A stretch of 64,000 nucleotides of DNA from Echinostoma caproni (Eukaryota > Platyhelminthes > Trematoda > Plagiorchiida > Echinostomatidae): contig UZAN01039762.1 of the NCBI GenBank assembly GCA_900618425.1, positions 51,896 to 115,895 on the forward strand, in the 5' to 3' direction. Under the pieces are notes generated by a model. The model was given only the letters and a program-made list of their open reading frames with translations. It ran no database searches and had not been told where the DNA came from. Every line of letters begins with the position of its first letter. Positions within the stretch are counted from its first letter, which is position 1. The position numbers were made by a program, and so were the translations under genes. This document shows, one piece after another, positions 20,687 through 34,540 of this stretch.

Positions 20687-23439
20687 GTGAGCTTCAATGT
20701 TCCTTAAGAACAAGGCGAAACTTTAACAAACTGTTTTTGCCAATTTCTTCTCTGTGCTTCGTTTTAAACAAAAGATGCCCAAATTTACTTGGTAAATTTT
20801 ATATAAATTATACATGTTTGGTTTCTTTTTTCGTACTGATCATCATTGTATATATTTGCTTCACTCAAGGATTGTCTCGTGGTCCGGATATTCTCATTCC
20901 TTGTTGATACGATTGGATCACTAGTTCCATGTGATATGCATTCAGGACACGTCTGCTTATTGTTCTTATTGTTTGACTCTAATGTCACACCGGCATTCAC
21001 TCATGTGACTCAAATGAGTTTTTCCTGTTGCACAAATTGTTCTATAGGGATTTGAAAATTGATGCATGCACATTCTGTTGACAGTCAAATTTACTCATTA
21101 TGTACTTCCCTGAATAGTAACCAATAAGATAGAATGGTTCTTTGTGAACAACGGCTATTAAATAATTCTTACGTATTGAATCTGGTTGATCGATGGGTTG
21201 TCTAACATCTTGCAAATTTCGATGGGTCATTTCCAACTATCGATATGGCTGTACGCAGAGCAGTGGTGTGGAGAAATGCCGATAGATGAGTTATGCATGG
21301 TTTCTGCTCGCTTTCATAGCTGATAACCAACTGGCGTGACTAACGTGAATAATGTAACCAACATATTTATTGACTATTTCACAACTCACCATGAAATAGC
21401 CAGCGATCGACAAGACTGTGCCGTATAGACTTATTGTAACATTTTTGAAGCGTTGAAAGGCTATTTATCATCATCCATAACTGCGTGCCACCAAATTCCA
21501 CTGATATCACACTCCAAAGTGAAAAGCAATAAAATTCAATCTGACACCTTCTTAGACCGTCCAGGCAGCCTTGGTTTTTGATCAAATCAGACTTGGCCTG
21601 CTCTCATTGGCTGCGTTGCAAACCAATGCACTCGATGTGTCCGTCTGAGTGTCTATTATCTATTATTTCCCATGGAAGCCGCATTGTCTACCAGTGGATG
21701 ACTATACTGCTTCTTCATAATCACTTAGCATATTTGATTAAGTTATGAGTGTGAATGGAAGCCCATTCGTTCCTCCTTTTTCATGCTTGTTCCGATCTTT
21801 GGTGAACTGCGTTTTCGGATACCCTTTACTTATATACACCAGATTGATGTCTAGGAATGCTCTTCAGGTCTCAGAATACAACATTTCGCCCTTAAAGTCA
21901 TAGCTGTCTATTCTCTGAGGCCCAGCGTTACTGCTGGTGTTTAATCATATTCTAAAGCACAAAAAGAAAGCGGAGGGTGGGATAAAGTTCAATGCCCATA
22001 TGAAGGTTCGATTAGTTAAAAGAACCACCGCATTTGGCGATGTTTTCATTCCTCGTCGCGAATCAACACCACCAACTCATATCTGAAACCGCTAAGCGCT
22101 TCGGTCCTATCATACAGCAACAATTATTGGATTATATCAACCGTTTGGGTCAGTGGATATTCTCTGCGCAAAGTGATGGACGGATTTATTCCTCACCGAT
22201 GCAGCGCTTAGAAACGAAAGGATAAACATTGTGAAAATTATTGAATGCCTATGAGGAATACATAAAACACAAGCATAATAATTATATTTATTAATTTGAA
22301 CGTAGTAATATAATATAACGTACATATTTATTTAGTTTGCAGTCCTTTGAGTATCATGTAAAATATTTTGAATTGATAAAATTCATGTTTATTTGTTATA
22401 TTCTTGATCTATTTCTTCCTCACAAAAATGCAATTAGATTAAGATCTCCTAAATTCACAATACTGAGTTTACATGTCTCACAAAATTTACTGTACTGTGC
22501 GGACTGACCAAATTCCGTAGTATCCACCAACTAATTCAGAAATATCATGTCAATCATAAATGATAACTGATCTGGCACTAAGTCCTTGATACTGTTATCG
22601 AACAGGGTGATAGTGTGGCCGCCACTTGTGGACTTCACTACCCCTTATGCTTTGGTTCACTTCGGCACAGTCTTAATTAGGTGTGTACGAATGATAATTC
22701 TGAGCCACCTTGATGACATGACTAATTGGGTTTTTGGGTGTGCGTCTTTGCCTAAACACAATTTGCCACCTGGTCTTAGCGTTCACTGAGAGCCCCACAA
22801 GCCGTTGATTGAACCATACTTGAACCATACAATACTTTCAGAACGATCAGTATAAATACAAATAACTTTGAATACCCTTAGAGAAGACGAATCGAATCTT
22901 ATTTTCCACTCTGAGGTGAAAAATCACAATACCTGTTGAAGAAGATATGAACTATGAATTCAAAAAGTGTATTCTGCTACGGTATTCGTTGTTAAATTTC
23001 AATAAAATGAAGATCTGCTGAGCGACATCTATCTAAAATGTGGAAAGTCGTAAACGATTGTGACACGATCGGCACAGTCGGTCTTGAACAGTGCAAACAG
23101 ATGGTATGCAGAGATCACTCCCCCCTGCCTGCGCCTCGCGCCCCTCTGGAATATCACGATTGTTTTCTTCTCGATAATGGCGTGGACAGAGCGTACAGTT
23201 CAAAATAATCGGAGGAGAATGTCAAGAATATCTTCCGTATTTTTACCAAGAAATAACTCTCAATTTTACAATAAGTATTATATGAATGACTGAATAAAAT
23301 TACCCTGGAAGCACACGACCGGTTTCGCGGTTATTGCCGTTCATCAATTAAACTTATCCGGCGGTCTTTTGTCTTTTCATTCATAAACTTTTGCTCATGA
23401 AATGTATTTTCATCACAATAACCTCATTTGCAACACCGG

Positions 23440-23461
23440 ATATATATATATATATATATAT
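23440..23461. repeat. (AT)n microsatellite
   Basis: About eleven AT units, followed by further TATA-rich sequence to about 23505. Simple sequence in intron 2. Confidence 0.95.
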
Positions 23462-23909
23462 GTTAGTATGTAGTATATATAGTGTGAAGTATATAGTTAG
23501 TATTGATTCTTCAATGGACTAGTTCTGAAAGAACTATCCAAATGAGATGATGTTGATGTCCGTTGAAAACAATCCACTGGTGTTAACAAATCCTAGTTCT
23601 TTTATGAAAGCTTCAAAGAGGAAAATGGATCCGAGGCACAAAATGAATATTGCTGAAGTTTATGATCATTGCAGTTTTGAAAAGAAACACGATGCATCAG
23701 TAATGTACAGTGCCTGGGACAGAAGAACATCACATGTCTGGTTTTACAGCACGAATCTCTCTTGTAGAGAGTGTAACTGTGTGAGTAATTATCAACGTGA
23801 TCTGCCGCTGTGGTCTCTCGCTCTGCGGTCCTCGCGACCGAACGGGATATTCGACTGAGGACAGTGGTGACCAGCTCGTGTGTGTGCCCCCGGTTCTCTT
23901 CGGTGTGAT

Positions 23910-23910
<1 letters not shown>

Positions 23911-23941
<31 letters not shown>
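23911..23941. repeat. (CA)n microsatellite
   Basis: Fifteen CA units without interruption. Together with the GT-rich bases just upstream they create the valine/cysteine-rich open frames seen on the minus strand, which are not genes. Confidence 0.97.
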
Positions 23942-23943
<2 letters not shown>

Positions 23944-24119
23944 CTTGTCTGCACAAAAGCGCGTGCCGCGAACGCGTGCATGTGGGCCAACTATGGGACA
24001 ACCGGTGGGTTCGCAATTGATTTTACAGCACCCCGCGGGTTGCTGTACCACACCGACTGTTTTTGCAGTCCGTGCGTAATGATGCATCATCATGACGCAC
24101 CCAGTTAAGTGGCACCGTT

Positions 24120-24160
24120 CACACACACACACACACGCACACACACACACTAACACACAC
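24120..24160. repeat. (CA)n microsatellite, interrupted
   Basis: A CA run with CGCA and CTAA interruptions about 180 bases after the first CA tract. A (CAGA)n run follows at 24212. Confidence 0.95.
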
Positions 24161-24211
24161 GCTGACGGGCAAACAGATAAGGCGTTTTCTGGGACTGGTA
24201 GAAGAAGAAAC

Positions 24212-24229
24212 GACAGACAGACAGACAGA
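24212..24229. repeat. (GACA)n microsatellite
   Basis: About four GACA units. Simple sequence. Confidence 0.9.
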
Positions 24230-25954
24230 AATAGGGAGATAGTACTGCGCCCAGTTGAACACATTCAATCATCTTTAAAATTAAGAACGCTGGATTTCTC
24301 ACGACCTGGCAAAGCAACTATGCACTTCTTCCCCTGTGGTCTCAGTGTTACAATACAGGTTTCATTGGGAATGAACTTGGGTCGTACCTTTTTGGTCGTC
24401 CTCACCGTGAATAGGAAAACCGGATGAAAAAATAAACACAGACTAACAAATCGGAGACACCAAATATCGGATCTGCTCATAACATTTCCTACTGGTCTGA
24501 GGTTGCTCGCGTGATGCCCCTGGGCGTTCGGGAAATCACACTGTTCGTTTTTATCAATGAACAGTCATTCCGTTGCTTTGGACAATTTGGTGGAATTGCT
24601 ATGTTCGATGTGAATGAGCGGTTAATGTCGGAGACCATCGACGGTCGTTTTCTTGGTTATTCAGCTACATGCACTGTTTGCTCAGCAGCGATAAGCTTTG
24701 TGTCGATTCAGTTGAACAACGTGTTCCATTAGCCAGGCACGTGCTTCACTGCCATTTAGGGTAGAACCTTCGGACTTCGGTAACACATATACACTTCAAA
24801 GTACAACATCGAACAGAGCTACGAAGCGCAAGCAAGTAAAGAGGTGTGGTGATTATTAAATAATAGGAAAAACAATACATTGTAAGAGATCTTTGTAAAT
24901 GGTTAATCGGAATCCCAATTCTGACCAGAAAATGATCGAAACATGCATCTCGGTGGTACAGAAATAAATTAAACTGATCCAGAGATACTAGAGTCCAACG
25001 AGTACAAAGGTATACATGAAACTTTTTCCGGTCATCCAATTACAAGCGCAACCAGTTTAAACGAAGCCGAAATTGTGTGGTCATAGTTGACACCAAGTCA
25101 CAGCGAGCAAGTGCAGGCTATCTCCTAAGAAATAACTGACCGTTTGGGGAGAGGATTAAAGGCGATAGCTTTTCATATTTACTGTGAAGCACTAGAATAT
25201 TATTGCAATACGCACTTGATCGAGACAATTGTAAGGGTCAGTTCCGTACAGTGTAACTGACTCCGTCATGCTGATTGATGGCGTTTTAGTGCAGTTGGTT
25301 TGTGGCGCGCGGTTTCATTCTTGTTCAGGATTGTGTGCATGTGCGTGCCTTAGTTCTTACCTTTACAGAATAAACAAATCGCGGCTTGTTTATCCCTGTC
25401 AACTCTTTGCGTATCTAAGCGCTCACCTACTCTCGCACTGTGGATATAGTTTGTTTAGGTCCTTCAGTTGACATCAATTGATGTTGACTTCACAAACTTC
25501 ACTTCAGTCAATATGTGTATATAAGAGATGATCCATTTGGCTAATAGGCATCCTGTTGATTGTCACCAACTGTGTGTGAAAGTGAAGCAGATCAGCTCAG
25601 AAATCGATATAAGGACCGTTTAGTACGATAACCGTTCTTATTTGCAGCTATACAGGTTTGTTTCATTGTCCGAGTTATTCAGCCTATGAACTGTGAGTGG
25701 TCATCAAAACAGTGCTTCCTCATATTTTTGGATATCTGGACAAACTTGAATTCAATACAGAAAGGAAACAAATATCACTAGGTGGTTTAATCTTGTCAGT
25801 CAGTGACTTAAAACAAACGGGCATATATATATTCCACATGGGATTAATCTTGTCTTTTTTCTGTATTGATGATATGGATAAAGGGAACTCAAAGCTTCAA
25901 ACTTGAATTCACGTCTCTGATCAGTCTAGGTATCATCTGTTTTACGTAATCATA

Positions 25955-26005
25955 AAAGGCGGCTATCTATGCTGGGGTTTGGAGTTCGAATTCCTGCAAG
26001 GCATT
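25955..26005 (+). repeat. Possible tRNA-like 3' half
   Basis: A clear box B (GGAGTTCGAATTCC) lies downstream of GGCGGCTATCTATGCTGGGG, but no convincing box A is present. It is probably a fragment of a SINE head. It lies about 290 bases before R1 copy 2. Confidence 0.35.
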
Positions 26006-26194
26006 TGGATGTGCACCACGGATGAGCAAGCTCCAGGTCATCTCGAATGAATGGTAAATTGAGTGAATCGAGTATTGTGCCGGGAGAATAGGTCTGTAGG
26101 ACGTTCACAGTTCCATCCAGTTCCATCCAAATTATTCAAACTTATGTTGAGATTGTGAAAAGTTTAAGAGCATAGGTGGATTTCGAACTCAGCC

Positions 26195-26366
26195 AACATG
26201 GTCCCTGGTGGTTGATATATGCCTCTGCAAGTTGAATGGGTTTTTCGAATGTGAAAAGATCAGTGCTATCAATGTAGCCTCGTGGCTCAGCTAGTAGAGC
26301 GTGCACTGTACGAAAAAAGCAGGCGGCGTCCACGCAAGGGTTCAGATCCTAACGAAGCTAAGGAAT
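26195..26366 (+). repeat. tRNA-like dispersed repeat, family R1, copy 2
   Basis: The leader (CTCTGCAAGTTGAATGGGTT then GAAAAGATCAGTGCTATCAA) is followed at 26278 by a tRNA-like unit. The unit has GCCTCGT pairing with ACGAAGC (one mismatch), a perfect box A TGGCTCAGCTAG with a GCTC/GAGC D-stem, and box B GGTTCAGATCC. The middle is too long for a standard anticodon arm and variable loop, so a working tRNA is unlikely. It is the best-preserved copy of the three by internal promoter. Confidence 0.7.
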
Positions 26367-29300
26367 GATTAACAATTTAAACATAAGTTTTCAATCTGCC
26401 AAACAACAATTTGAATATTCAAACATTCTTCAAACTTCACCAAACTTCATCAATCGAGGAGACATTTTCGATGGGGCCTCGCACTCGCCTGTAAAAACAA
26501 CCTCGATTAGCGATCAAACGCATTCTTATTCCAAATACCGCACTCGACCGGAAAACAATTTATACCACCCAAGTTACAGTCGAAATTGCTTCCGAATCTG
26601 TTGGAGAAGCATGTCTGGACAGGAGACACTGGTGGACTAAGGAGGAGACGTATCTGAAACATCTAGACAAAGGACAAGCCCAGATTGTTGTTGGACTGAA
26701 TTCATGATATGTGTATCGCAGGTTCTACGATGAACTTGGGACTCGAAAACTCTAATCGCTATCCAAGGGAGAAACGCAGCGGGTTTCGTGACCAAGAGGT
26801 CATTCCTATTCCACGATAATACTTCAGTCTGCCAAACAATGAAGTGGACACTCTTTTTTAATTCCCGAGTATGGTTGCTCAATACAAAAGATTCGGAGTA
26901 TGACATACATATAAGGTTGATTAATATCAAAGAATCTAGAAAAATCTTTCCTCCTAAAATCCTCACTTTTGAAGTAGTGAGCGTAACTTTTACACTTGAA
27001 TCAGTCTGCAATTATTCCCTGGAACTTAGTGTCTTTCGTTTACGCAGTTTGTTAAAATGTTGATGGATGTCACCCGGGAAAGTGTAGAACTGCAGAAAAG
27101 GTACCCAAAATAATCTTATTCAACCTGATAGCATAATATTCCAAAGCAGACAATGAGCTCGGAGAGAGAAAAATAAATCATAGATATTATTTGTGATTAA
27201 CTGCGGAGAGGAGAGGAAAGATGGACTGTAGGAGTAGACTAAAAAGAAGCATTCAGTAATCGGTCAATCCGCCAGCTGGAGCTGGCTTTCATCACAAACA
27301 TGTCAGGTGCATTCAACATTGATGTGCGTTTGGTATTCTGAATTTGTTTGCTGGGAGATAGGGGATCGTCACGCCTTGGTTGTATTTACAGTACGATCAA
27401 TGTCAGCGAGTTGCGAACCACCACAAACATTAACAGCTCCACTGTTCCATTACTCGGCCATTTAGGAAGCTACTCACAAATGTACTCGAATTGGACATTC
27501 CAGATATGCGGTCAGCAATATGATGTCCTAGAAGCGGACGGTTTTTGACCAATGTATCCTGTTGAAAGGTGGTACCGAATTTCATTCGATCTCTTCTCTC
27601 TTCTTTTCGGTCGCTCCTAAATAGCTGCTGCGCGAAACTGTCAGTGTTTGGTCAATTATTCAGATGAAAGTGGTTTGCTTCAAATTATAAACCGTGGAGA
27701 AGAACAGAGTTAATTACTTTAGGGATATAAAAAGTTCAATGCATGTAACTAGACAGGATATTTCGGTTCGGAATGGTCGAAATTCCCTCCTTGGGAAATC
27801 ACTCCACGTTGAAATATGATGAATGGGTAATATGAGTTCTACGAATTTTCCTTCAAAAGTTCATCATTGTCTACTCTAAATAAGATTTACCGATGCTGTC
27901 GCAAACACCATCAAATTCACTGTGAGGAGGGGTTTCAATTCTATTCCTGTAATAATCTATCGTGTCCATTTTTATCAGGTAAACAACTGTAACCAGTTCT
28001 CATGAAAGGGCAACGGCAAATCGGAACACGCACATGATTGTGTTGCTAGTAAACATTTTGTATTGTTTTTTCTGTGGCCTCCGGTCTTCGTATCCCTCGA
28101 AAAATATGAGTATTTTGTCGCATTGTTGCAACTTGACAAAAAATATGGGTCTGTGCGTGAACGTCATTCGCTTACTTTCAGTTTGTGTGCTGTCACTTAA
28201 AACAAACGACACAAATAGCCGAGCGATTAGTTTACCTATACAAACTTCAACATCAAATATGTCAATGCCAAATCGCTCATCACAGAGAACTCATTTATTA
28301 GTTTATCAAATCTGCCAAAAACACTCTTTGGATGCCCTCTTCATCAATACACTAGGTAATACCGAATAAGATTAAACTGATGACGACAAGATACGATGCG
28401 GACCCGTCACTCCAGACAGGCGTTTCATGCTTGCCCGGTCGGGGTCTACCGTAGCCATACAACGTAAAAATACGCAGATATGTCAGCAAACCGACAACAA
28501 CAGATGATCCTGCTGTCATAGTTTAGCGGAAAAACTCGAACCAAATAACTGGCCCCCCTCCGTGTAGGATATGTTCTTGCTCTCCTAGAAACAGAGAGAT
28601 TGATAAGGACATACGCAGTAGTAGTGATCGGAGCCAAAACACAAACGTGAGTGAGTGTTTAAGTTACGTATTGGAGCCATCAGTTGTGATCAAAACAAAA
28701 TAACGATGAATACGGCCAATAGCATGTTACGTCCACAATAGTTGCTTCGGTATTTTACAAACATTGCATAAGCCATAAAAACTATCTAGTGAATTCAAAA
28801 TCAAATATCCGTTTTTAAATAAGCGATCCCGGTAAATTCGGATTTTGTAGATTTTCTCAACATATACTTTGTACCTCGTCCACAAACACACGTCTGTTCG
28901 ATTTGACCCAAGTGAATGCATAGAGTGACCTGCAGTTGTGGAAAGGAAACCGCCAGTTCGTCGGCAAATGAATCAGGAAATTTATAAGTGATACCGTGCA
29001 AATTGATTTGACCTGTTGGACGAGATAAAGCTCAGAGAATGACAACGCTCAACTGTCTGCATTCCACAAAAATAAAGAAGAAAAATGGGTTATTGATAAA
29101 ATAATATTCCGGTACCTGTATTGTAATTGTGAGCGAACTTTATAACCTAATTCTAGTGATATTATTTACTGGGGCTTTGCTATTTTACGACTGATGCACC
29201 AGAAACTGTCGTCGAAATCAAGGAATCGTACATTTTATGGTATATACCTTACAGAAGCAAAAATACAAGTGAATATTATTAGAAATATATTGCGTCCGAT

Positions 29301-32300
29301 GTGAAACAATGTCATATTTAATCCCGCGAATGGGGCTAAAAATATAAGTGTTAGAGGTGGGAGTGGGGACAGATATGACGAAAGTCAGGCTGTTACAAGA
29401 GTTTCATCAATGTCTGTACGTATACATGATTAGTTGTTCTGTATACTACCATTTGAATAATACACATGAAGTTGCGGCTCGCTGTTCATCTTCCGGTTGC
29501 ATGTTCATTACGGTGAATTAAGTTGCGTTCCCATTCGTACTAAGTAATCCCTTATTATCGTGACTTTAGCATTTGAGCTTGATGGGGAATATTTTGCACT
29601 TCGACAGATTGCATTTATAGATGTTCTCAAAGTACGTCGAGTTGTGGAGTGTCAGCACAGTCTGGAAGAACATGGGTTACTTTTTATCTTCCGTTTTCAA
29701 AAGCCCGTTTAGAAATGTGAAGTCAATTAAGAAGGTTCCGCTCACTCCAGTTTATTAGTATGGATTCAGGTTAATGCGATATTCTCAAAGGATATTTTTG
29801 AAACAAGATGTTCACCATTTCCGTTATTTCTGAGGATCTTAAATTTGTTGATTTTTTCTTAGTTTTGTTGGTTTATTTGTGATTTGAGTTAATTAACGAA
29901 TGAAGCGTTATTCGTATCCCAACGCAGGTGAGTTGAATCCATAAACTGTGAAGTATTGTCCAGGCGGTCCGTTCTCAATAAGTAACTGTTTCCTCATATA
30001 CAGCCGGTGCAACTGATTAAGCGAAACCTCTACCAAACCGTTAACCACCAAAAATCCTTGACAGATTTCGTGGTTCTTTGCCTTCGCCAGATTGACTTTC
30101 TACCTTAAACAGCAGGCTAACCAGCAACTTAACCAAAAAGTTTTCCGATCCAGCGGTAACATCACCAGCGTGTTTTGTTACGTGATGAACTCAACCATCA
30201 TCGGGTGCAAATTAGTCAAATCCAAAATATTTCTGATTTTATGATGACTCTTAAATAACGATGCTCACGTGAACAGAGTTACCTACTCACAAGTGGTTTG
30301 TGTCCTATCCTGAGAAATAAAGTGGATTAGTTTAATCAGCTTTCATGTAGGGAAATGTATTTTCTCCTTTTACTCTGAACATTATGTTTGTTTACGTGCC
30401 GTTTGTGCGCCAAAAGTTGAATAATTCAAGCGACCACTTGATGAATCGTTTGACAGTTAGACATTCGTAAAGGCACATAAACCATAAAACTATATGATAT
30501 CCCTTAGTTTCGATACGGTTCTCAGCATTTCTAAGAGCTTCTTTTTCAGTCAGTCAATTGATTTATGTCAAAAAGAAAAAAGAAGCTTGTAAACAATTTT
30601 CCTAATTAAACTTTGAATTGTCGATGGGCTAAGGATTTATTTGCATCAGTGATGATAAAATTAGAAGAAAGTAGTGGTCCAAGGCTTCATAGCTTTTGCG
30701 TTCAGTTGTGTTCACTTTGTATGGGAGACCGTATCACTTATGATCCGTTTGAGGGTTTTACGTCACTCTTTCCACACACGCATAGATGACCTTGGCTTAT
30801 CTTGTAATATGCTTACTCCAAATCATGCTTATGAAAGGCAAGAGCCTAACAACAGAATAAACTTCATCTAAGTGAACGAAAAACATGGGAGCGTAGCAGA
30901 GCTACTTCAACCATGTGGTCAGTTTGGTTTGTTACATTGTGTAACTAGAATCGTTTCCCTGAGTCGCCAATGAACTGTCGCCTCTCAAGCAGTTTATCAT
31001 GATGATGGGGATGATGATCGGGAGCTAAAGGACGATTTGGTCTGTTTCGGACTAATCACTGCTCACAGAAAGTGCCTCAACAATAAATAATGCACGCTGG
31101 TTTCGCAAAGTCCAAATTCGGGCCCCGGAGCAACACATTATGTGATCTATCAATTCCCATTCCATATGCGTAACACTGTAAAATCCATAAGCACTGAACA
31201 GTTAATGCGTCCTGGCGTCACTGAAGTTGGACACGGTTCATGCAGATCTGTCCGATTCGTGTCGTCAACATGCGTTTCCATTTAGGAGATTGATGGCAAG
31301 AAGTGGGACAGTTGTTGACGTNAATAAACAAGCCTATAGAAAATGGGATGGGAAACAGATGGGCCAGACAGAATCGATAGAAACGTATGGTACGTTTACT
31401 TAACAAACGACTACCGTAGCAGTCATCGCATGAGGTAGATCAAACCGGAAAACTATCTAAGTCGGTTTACGTAAATACGTGCAAGGCGATCGAATTCGTA
31501 TGGGCCGGGAGACGTAAATGGGTGTGTGGGTGGGTGCATATGTGCAAACCCTTCACCATAAAATAATCATATTCACAGTTGACTAGATTAGAAAGAAGTA
31601 TTACCTCGCGGACCTGTGAAAATTCATGTGACAGATCAGTTTACACATGTTAAGCTTTTTCACGTTTAGTTTTATACTGAAATGATAATCAATTAATTCA
31701 AGGGCATTAGAAATGTAGTCTGAGTGGTTTCAACATTTATGTGTTCACTTTGATAGGTAAATTTCCGTCATTAGTTGCTAGGCCATCTCGCATCATGTCC
31801 TCTAGATCAGCTTACTGCTAGGGAATAGCTAGTAACAAGATTCCCGGATCGTTTCTCGCTGATTTCTAATGTTTCGATGCATGTGCCTATCATAGCTAGT
31901 GAAAATTGGTTTGCAAATCTAAACTGCCACATCGGATAACTTAAAACAACACATGAATCAAATTCCCGCCAACGGTCCTGTTGGTTTGAAATAATCGAAT
32001 ACGCTCTTAGTGTGGGATGCTGGAAGATTCAGTGTACACACTCGTTTTGTATTTATCACCGAGTTCAAACGTAAAAATTTTGTGAATAAGTCTTCTTACA
32101 GCCTTGACACGGACGCAACTATTTATTCACATAGAAGATAACAGATATAAAACGGGGAATTATGGACAATTTTACGATGCTTACATAACGTTATGCATAC
32201 ACTGTGGCCATCAGAATTTGGTAGCCGTCAGCTGTATGGATTGTGTACTACTGGACCTACTATTGGTTCCCAGAATATCCCTGTGGATATTGCAAAACAC

Positions 32301-33081
32301 GGTTCCTCCTGCTGATGTTTGATGGGAAATTTTGCAGCTACTTGTTGAGAAAAGCGAAGCAAAAGTTGGTTTCACCCACAGAGGATATTGTTTGTAGTAA
32401 ACAGTTCGGTCGTAGTTAGAATTAAAGCCTTTACTTCATATAGCAATGTTCCTTATCGGTCGTCCATGCAGACATGACAATGCGGCACCAAGTCTCAACA
32501 ATTCCTCCCGCCTGTGTTGTTCTACAACCGAAGGCGGACTGATACAAACAAATGAAATAATACACTTGAACAGCCTGTCTGTTCTTGTCCTCCAGAATAA
32601 ACCAGGATTATTATTTCATAATGAGCTATTGAAAGGAGCATGGAAAGTGTGTTCATACCAGATCAACTCTGGTGATAACAATCAGCGAGTGATAGGGGGA
32701 TGAAAATTCCCGCTTCATCCATAAGAAGTATTTACTGATATGTTGAAGAATAACTGTTGGATACATTTCCCAAGATACTGACCGTTTATGACGCGGGTAC
32801 TTGACAGGACTGTACTGTAACTCTACTGGTAAAATGGTGGTGAGAGCACTTGCTAACGAGAGATAGACATCTTCAATTTTTAGTTTTAATAATTTGATAA
32901 ATGGAATCATTAGAGGACATTCCTCTCCATACTCCCCTAGGTCGCACATGTACATCAGTTTGTCCCAGATCAATCGCCCCCTGAGCTGCAGCAACGGCAG
33001 AAACGGCGGTGGTTGTCACGGCTAATTTCATCTGGCCAGGTATCNATGCGGATCTCAAACAGGAAATCGGTTTTTACACCA

Positions 33082-33098
33082 CAGAGAGAGAGAGAGAT
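33082..33098. repeat. (GA)n tract
   Basis: A short GA run in intron 2. Simple sequence. Confidence 0.8.
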
Positions 33099-33938
33099 AC
33101 AGTGACTGACTGCTCTGGTAAATGTGGACAGCACCGCAACTGATCCAAATCGTTGCTAGTCCAAAACATTACCAACGGGTGTTTGCAGATTCGCGTAGCT
33201 GGGCAATACTAACTGAAACAACATTGTACAGATGAGAAGCATTAGTAGCTTCAAACTATCTCTGGTTATTTTTCCAAATCTGGTTAAATGTTCAGTGGGA
33301 TAATTGGTAGGATATTTGCGGACTCAGAAGCGCAAAATAACTGTGACTCACTCATTGCGAAGACATGAGAGGTGATCAGCTTTTAAGTCGCCGTGAAGCA
33401 CGCGGGAGCCCCTCATTTGAAAATGAAGAATTTGGTTGATACCATGACATTCTGTATAGCTAGCATATTTCCGACCTCCTTACCAACCCATAAAATAACA
33501 TGACATCCACCTAAGAAAAAAGAAATGAAATTGCTCTTTGATACAAAAAGCCCAATGTCCTGAAAACACTGTTGCTCAATTTTCTAAAATATTAAGGTGG
33601 CTATTGGATTATATATTTGAATTAATGTAACTACTTGCACAGTACACCAGAACTCGCGATATTTAAACTCCTCGGTCTTACTCTATGTTAGAATTTTTGT
33701 TTTCAGGATGCATTTTTATGGTGCCGTGCTCACAAATTATGAGAAAACCACTAAATATCTGGTATGTTTTTTGTATCACCATTGCCAGTTGTCAAATGAG
33801 TTCTAATTTGTCTACGCACGTGCAATATCAGTCCGCCTTTCTTGTAATCACAACCACAAGCGCTTTTTTCGAACAAATTTCTGACATTTTTTGGCGTTAC
33901 CGCTTGTTCCTTCTTCGCTGCATTATGTTACCCGCCCC

Positions 33939-33943
33939 NNNNN
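33939..33943. other. Small assembly gap (5 N)
   Basis: Five Ns after ACCCGCCCC. The true length is unknown, so open frames across it are unreliable. Confidence 0.95.
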
Positions 33944-34099
33944 CGGAAACCCTCCCATTTGGTGGTTGTTTCAACCAACTTCGTTCTTTACTAGTCGTTG
34001 TGCGGCGTTCTCTCTCCTTCTCATCAGACAGTTCCCATCAGAAAAGGAACAAGATAGTATTAATGTGTTAGTCCTTGTTGATGTTACCGTTGTAGTGAC

Positions 34100-34540
34100 G
34101 TTCGTGTGTGGGTCAGAGAAGGAGAATCCACACATAGGACCGTAGCCGCTGATAGTTACACGATTCTGGGGGTGCTAATATGTACCCAGGATATGTGAAC
34201 CTGAGCGGCAGAATGTCGTGCTCATGTAAACTCCCAGATCCACGTTGCCCAGTCGTTCGTCGGGAAACTAGGTAATGGACAACAGTTTGGTGTCTAATGG
34301 TCCGTTGCTTATGCTGGTGTGAGTGGTCAGCCCGCGAACGGTATGTGAGATGCTGTGAGATGGTAGTGCTAGCCGAGGGGGTGTGGAAGCGAGCAGCATG
34401 GATGGAGAGTGAGGTGGCGTGGGCGGTGAAAGAACATATATTGCTGCTGAGCTTTTCCGTGGTTCGGGACAAAAAAGAAGGATTTATTCTGCCGCCTACA
34501 GTGCTTCTAATGTGTCAGGAAATCGAATAGGTTCATTATC
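34100..34540. repeat. GC-richer stretch, probable unclassified repeat
   Basis: This stretch differs from its AT-rich surroundings. It has G-rich phrases such as GCCGAGGGGGTGTGGAAGCG and GGTGGCGTGGGCGGTGAAAG and stays partly open on both strands. I do not recognise an encoded protein. A decayed transposon untranslated region is a reasonable guess but not proven. Confidence 0.3.

Noticed and set aside
23602..24264. 220-codon minus-strand open frame rich in Val and Cys
   Set aside because: It is driven by CA/GT microsatellites and lacks any domain, splice context or composition expected of a gene.
26278..26366. A genuine tRNA gene
   Set aside because: The acceptor, D-stem and box A are good, but the central region does not give a standard anticodon arm and the unit belongs to a dispersed repeat with two damaged sister copies.
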